Shown here one piece after another: positions 8,029 through 9,558 of a DNA stretch of 9,558 bases. The stretch is from contig JAIRRE010000224.1 in assembly GCA_031256125.1 (NCBI GenBank), positions 1 through 9,558 on the forward strand, in the 5' to 3' direction. Source of the DNA: Burkholderiaceae bacterium. GTDB lineage: Bacteria; Pseudomonadota; Gammaproteobacteria; Burkholderiales; Burkholderiaceae_C. The translations under genes were made by a program, and so were the position numbers. Position 1 is the stretch's first letter. Each line of letters begins with the position of its first letter. Under the pieces are notes generated by a model. That model saw nothing but the letters and a program-made list of their open reading frames with translations. It was not told the DNA's origin and searched no databases.

Positions 8029-8130
8029 TCATTGGTAGATATCCAGGTAGAAAGGCTTGGCGACAGGCGCTTCACCGTCATGGCTCTTGCGCACACCGCA
8101 AAAGCCGACGATGACCTCGCCGGTCTTCAT
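8029..8130 (-). pseudogene. 33-codon truncated duplicate of the PotA-like ATPase N-terminus
   Basis: A short frame from ATG 8130 to TGA 8031-8029 encodes MKTGEVIVGF...YLDIYQ. It aligns without gaps to residues 1-33 of the PotA-like ATPase (MGTGDVIVSF...LDLDIYQ), with 20 of 33 residues identical by my count, including GVRK, the DG pair and DIYQ at the end. The frame stops just where the ATPase continues into its Walker A region, so it has no nucleotide-binding motif and cannot be a functional ATPase. The leader is also similar (both have a GGAGACAA-type ribosome-binding region). It could be a decayed remnant of a duplication or rearrangement, or a retained leader peptide: the start, ribosome-binding site and frame are all intact, and its stop lies 12 bases before the hyuB ATG, suitable for translational coupling. 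Homology is observed; present function is open. Confidence 0.65.
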
Positions 8131-8136
8131 GCTTGT

Positions 8137-8141
8137 CTCCC
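8137..8141 (-). promoter_or_regulatory. Ribosome-binding site of the truncated ATPase-like ORF
   Basis: GGGAG on the minus strand lies six bases before ATG 8130, better spaced than the equivalent AGGAG in front of the full-length ATPase gene. It suggests that the 33-codon frame can be translated. Confidence 0.55.
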
Positions 8142-8181
8142 TGTGTTTTACGGCCCGGTTAACGCAGCCGTCACAGCCGCC

Positions 8182-8211
8182 GTTTTACGGTTCAACGTTT
8201 TATGGTTCAAC
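8182..8211. repeat. Two tandem 15-bp repeats in the hyu leader/mpl intergenic region
   Basis: GTTTTACGGTTCAAC (8182-8196) is followed immediately by GTTTTATGGTTCAAC (8197-8211), one mismatch apart. A partial third unit, GTTTTACGG followed by CCCGGTTAAC, lies at 8145-8163. The repeats fall between the start of the truncated ORF and a -10-like sequence, so on the minus strand they would be in the 5' leader. They could be binding sites for a regulator or a replication-slippage product. Confidence 0.6.
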
Positions 8212-8234
8212 CGTTTCCCGCCGAGCCGAAGCTG

Positions 8235-8240
8235 AGTATA
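8235..8240 (-). promoter_or_regulatory. Weak -10-like element upstream of the hyu block
   Basis: TATACT on the minus strand is close to the sigma-70 -10 consensus and falls in a context (CTATACTCAG) resembling the TATATT of the transporter promoter. The nearest -35-like hexamer, TTGAAG (8262-8267), is 21 bases away, too far for an ordinary promoter. A promoter for the hyu genes is expected somewhere in 8131-8310; this is the best candidate visible, and it is weak. Confidence 0.25.
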
Positions 8241-8310
8241 GACAGGGGATAGCAGCGTCTCCTTCAATGTTGCCGCGTCAGCGCTGCCGGCCATCCCTTA
8301 CCATCCCTTC

Positions 8311-9558
8311 ATGCATATCCACATTCTGGGCATTTGCGGCACTTTCATGGGCGGGCTGGCGGCGCTGGCGCGCGAGGCGGGGCACACAGTTACCGGCTGC
8401 GACGCCAGCGTGTATCCGCCCATGAGCGAGCAACTTCGCGCGCTGGGCATCGGGCTGATAGAAGGTTACGGCGCGGATCAGTTGGCGCTCAAGCCTGACC
8501 TCTACGTCGTCGGCAACGTGGTCAGCCGCGCGCGCCTGGAAGATGGCACGCCCAAGTTCCCGTTGATGGAAGCCATCATGGACGCGGGGCTGCCCTACAC
8601 CAGCGGCCCGCAATGGCTGGCCGAGCATGTGCTGCAAGGCCGCCATGTGCTGGCCGTGGCGGGCACGCACGGCAAAACCACCACCACGGCGATGCTGGCC
8701 TGGATACTGGAGCGCGCCGGGCTGCAACCGGGCTTTCTGGTCGGCGGCGTGCCGCTGGGTTTCGATATTTCGGCACGGCTGGGCGCGCGTGGAAACAACA
8801 TGAGCGCCGCCGTGCCGTCCCAAGGCGCGAATGCCCCCCTGGGGGGCAGCGCACCCTGCGAAGCAGGGAAGCGTGGTGGCCATTTCATCATTGAGGCCGA
8901 CGAATACGACACGGCTTTTTTCGACAAGCGCAGCAAGTTCGTGCACTACCGCCCGCGCACGGCGGTGCTCAACAATCTGGAATTCGACCACGCCGACATC
9001 TTTCCCGATTTGGCGGCCATCGAGCGCCAGTTCCACCACCTGGTGCGCACCGTGCCACGCGCCGGACAGGTCGTCGTCAACGCCGGCAGCGAGGCGCTGG
9101 CGCGCGTGCTGGCGCAAGGCTGTTGGAGCGAGCAGGTGCGCTTCGGGCAAGAGGCTGATGCCGACTTTTCGGCGCAAGGCGATCCCGGTGATTTCGCGGT
9201 GCTGCATCGCGGGCGCGATGGTTTGCGGGAAGCGGGCCGGGTGCGCTGGAACCTTTCCGGCGCGCACAACCAACTCAACGCGCTGGCGGCCATCGCGGCA
9301 GCGGCGCACGCGGGCGTCGATCCGGCGGCGGCTTGCGCGGCGCTGTCGGCCTTTGCCGGCGTGCGGCGGCGCATGGAGGTGCGCGGCAGCGTCGATTTGC
9401 CCGGCGGCGCGGTCACGGTTTACGACGACTTTGCCCACCACCCCAGCGCCATCCGCACCACGGTGGATGGTCTGCGCCAGCGGCTCGATGCGCAAGGCCG
9501 CGCGGGCGAGCGCATTCTGGCCGTGTTCGAGCCGCGCAGCAACACCATGAAGCTGGGC
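8311..9558 (+). CDS. mpl: UDP-N-acetylmuramate:L-alanyl-gamma-D-glutamyl-meso-diaminopimelate ligase (partial, N-terminal 416 residues)
   Basis: Cytoplasmic Mur-ligase-family enzyme that joins the recycled murein tripeptide L-Ala-gamma-D-Glu-meso-Dap to UDP-MurNAc with ATP, feeding wall peptide back into peptidoglycan synthesis. The first residues HIHILGICGTFMGG are diagnostic of Mpl rather than MurC. Visible motifs: YPPMS, SGPQWL, the ATP loop GTHGKTTTT (118-126), EADEYDTAFFDKRSKF (195-210), NNLEFDHADIF (221-231), the RRRME region, DDFAHHP (372-378) and FEPRSNTMKLG at the right edge. E. coli Mpl is about 457 residues, so roughly the last tenth is cut off. Start ATG 8311 gives the canonical N-terminus although no good ribosome-binding site is visible; two tandem copies of a 10-base CCATCCCTT sequence (8291-8310) immediately precede it. 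Residues about 160-190 are an insertion absent from the E. coli protein, encoded by a hairpin-rich segment. It diverges from the hyu block and shows no functional link to it. Confidence 0.95.
   Translation, partial: MHIHILGICGTFMGGLAALAREAGHTVTGCDASVYPPMSEQLRALGIGLIEGYGADQLALKPDLYVVGNVVSRARLEDGTPKFPLMEAIMDAGLPYTSGPQWLAEHVLQGRHVLAVAGTHGKTTTTAMLAWILERAGLQPGFLVGGVPLGFDISARLGARGNNMSAAVPSQGANAPLGGSAPCEAGKRGGHFIIEADEYDTAFFDKRSKFVHYRPRTAVLNNLEFDHADIFPDLAAIERQFHHLVRTVPRAGQVVVNAGSEALARVLAQGCWSEQVRFGQEADADFSAQGDPGDFAVLHRGRDGLREAGRVRWNLSGAHNQLNALAAIAAAAHAGVDPAAACAALSAFAGVRRRMEVRGSVDLPGGAVTVYDDFAHHPSAIRTTVDGLRQRLDAQGRAGERILAVFEPRSNTMKLG
8822..8880 (+). repeat. Hairpin-rich palindromic element inserted in frame within mpl
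   Basis: Within mpl lie two adjacent perfect hairpins: GCCCCCC-T-GGGGGGC (8833-8847) and CCCTGC-GAA-GCAGGG (8854-8868), flanked by GGCGCGAA and GAAGCGTGG. They coincide with the protein segment of about 30 residues (roughly A159-G190) that has no counterpart in E. coli Mpl, where LG is followed within four residues by the FVIEADEY strand. The arrangement of a G/C-run palindrome followed by a second hairpin resembles dispersed intergenic repeats that I associate with Comamonadaceae genomes. Hairpins and insertion are observed; mobile or dispersed origin is inference. Confidence 0.6.

Noticed and set aside
4398..8235. Long plus-strand open frames opposite hyuA and hyuB (4398-6155 and 6499-8235, each near 580 codons)
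   Set aside because: They lie wholly antisense to well-conserved hyu genes, show no recognisable domains, and have the His/Arg/Val/Gln/Asp-rich composition expected from reading a GC-rich gene on its complement. Long antisense frames are common at this GC content.
8206..8242. Plus-strand promoter for mpl (TATAGA at 8237-8242)
   Set aside because: No -35-like hexamer is present at 16-18 bases; the nearest, TTCAAC, is 25 bases away. A promoter for mpl is likely in the intergenic region, but I could not place it.
8278..9495. 405-codon minus-strand frame opposite mpl
   Set aside because: mpl on the plus strand has an unambiguous family match across the entire segment; the antisense frame is rich in Arg, His and Ala and has no motifs.

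Overview
The window looks like chromosomal DNA from a GC-rich betaproteobacterium, most likely Burkholderiales and possibly Comamonadaceae. This rests on codon use, the close match of the mpl product to proteobacterial Mpl, and a palindrome-rich insertion inside mpl of a type I associate with that group. The taxonomic call is inference from sequence alone.

Layout: almost everything lies on the minus strand, and transcription runs from about 8240 down to 1. The order is a 33-codon truncated copy of an ABC-ATPase N-terminus (8130-8029), hydantoinase B/oxoprolinase family subunit (8016-6256), hydantoinase A/oxoprolinase family subunit (6242-4137), a 218-bp gap with a candidate promoter, then a spermidine/putrescine-type (PotABCD-like) ABC importer: ATPase (3918-2824), periplasmic binding protein (2759-1707), permease 1 (1599-334) and permease 2 (315 to beyond the left edge). 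On the plus strand, divergent from this block across a 180-bp intergenic region, is mpl (8311 to beyond the right edge), the murein-tripeptide recycling ligase. It appears functionally unrelated to the rest.

How the genes fit together: HyuA and HyuB are the two subunits of a hydantoinase/oxoprolinase/acetone-carboxylase superfamily enzyme, and they sit directly upstream of a complete importer. The simplest reading is a catabolic locus in which the importer brings in a small nitrogenous or cyclic-amide substrate that HyuAB activates or hydrolyses. The substrate cannot be read from the sequence, and polyamine specificity should not be assumed from the PotABCD family name.

Points worth a second look: (1) a partial duplicate of the importer ATPase gene start, including its ribosome-binding region, sits immediately in front of hyuB and ends in a stop codon before the Walker A motif; (2) the promoter candidate before the ATPase gene has a 19-nt spacer that is exactly an inverted repeat, an architecture typical of MerR-family control; (3) mpl carries an in-frame insertion of about 30 codons made of two adjacent perfect hairpins; (4) permease 1 has an extra region of roughly 130 residues between its first and second membrane segments; (5) there are 15-bp tandem repeats in the hyu leader. 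No RNA genes, CRISPR arrays, transposases or phage genes were seen, and no gene-free stretch exceeds 300 bases.
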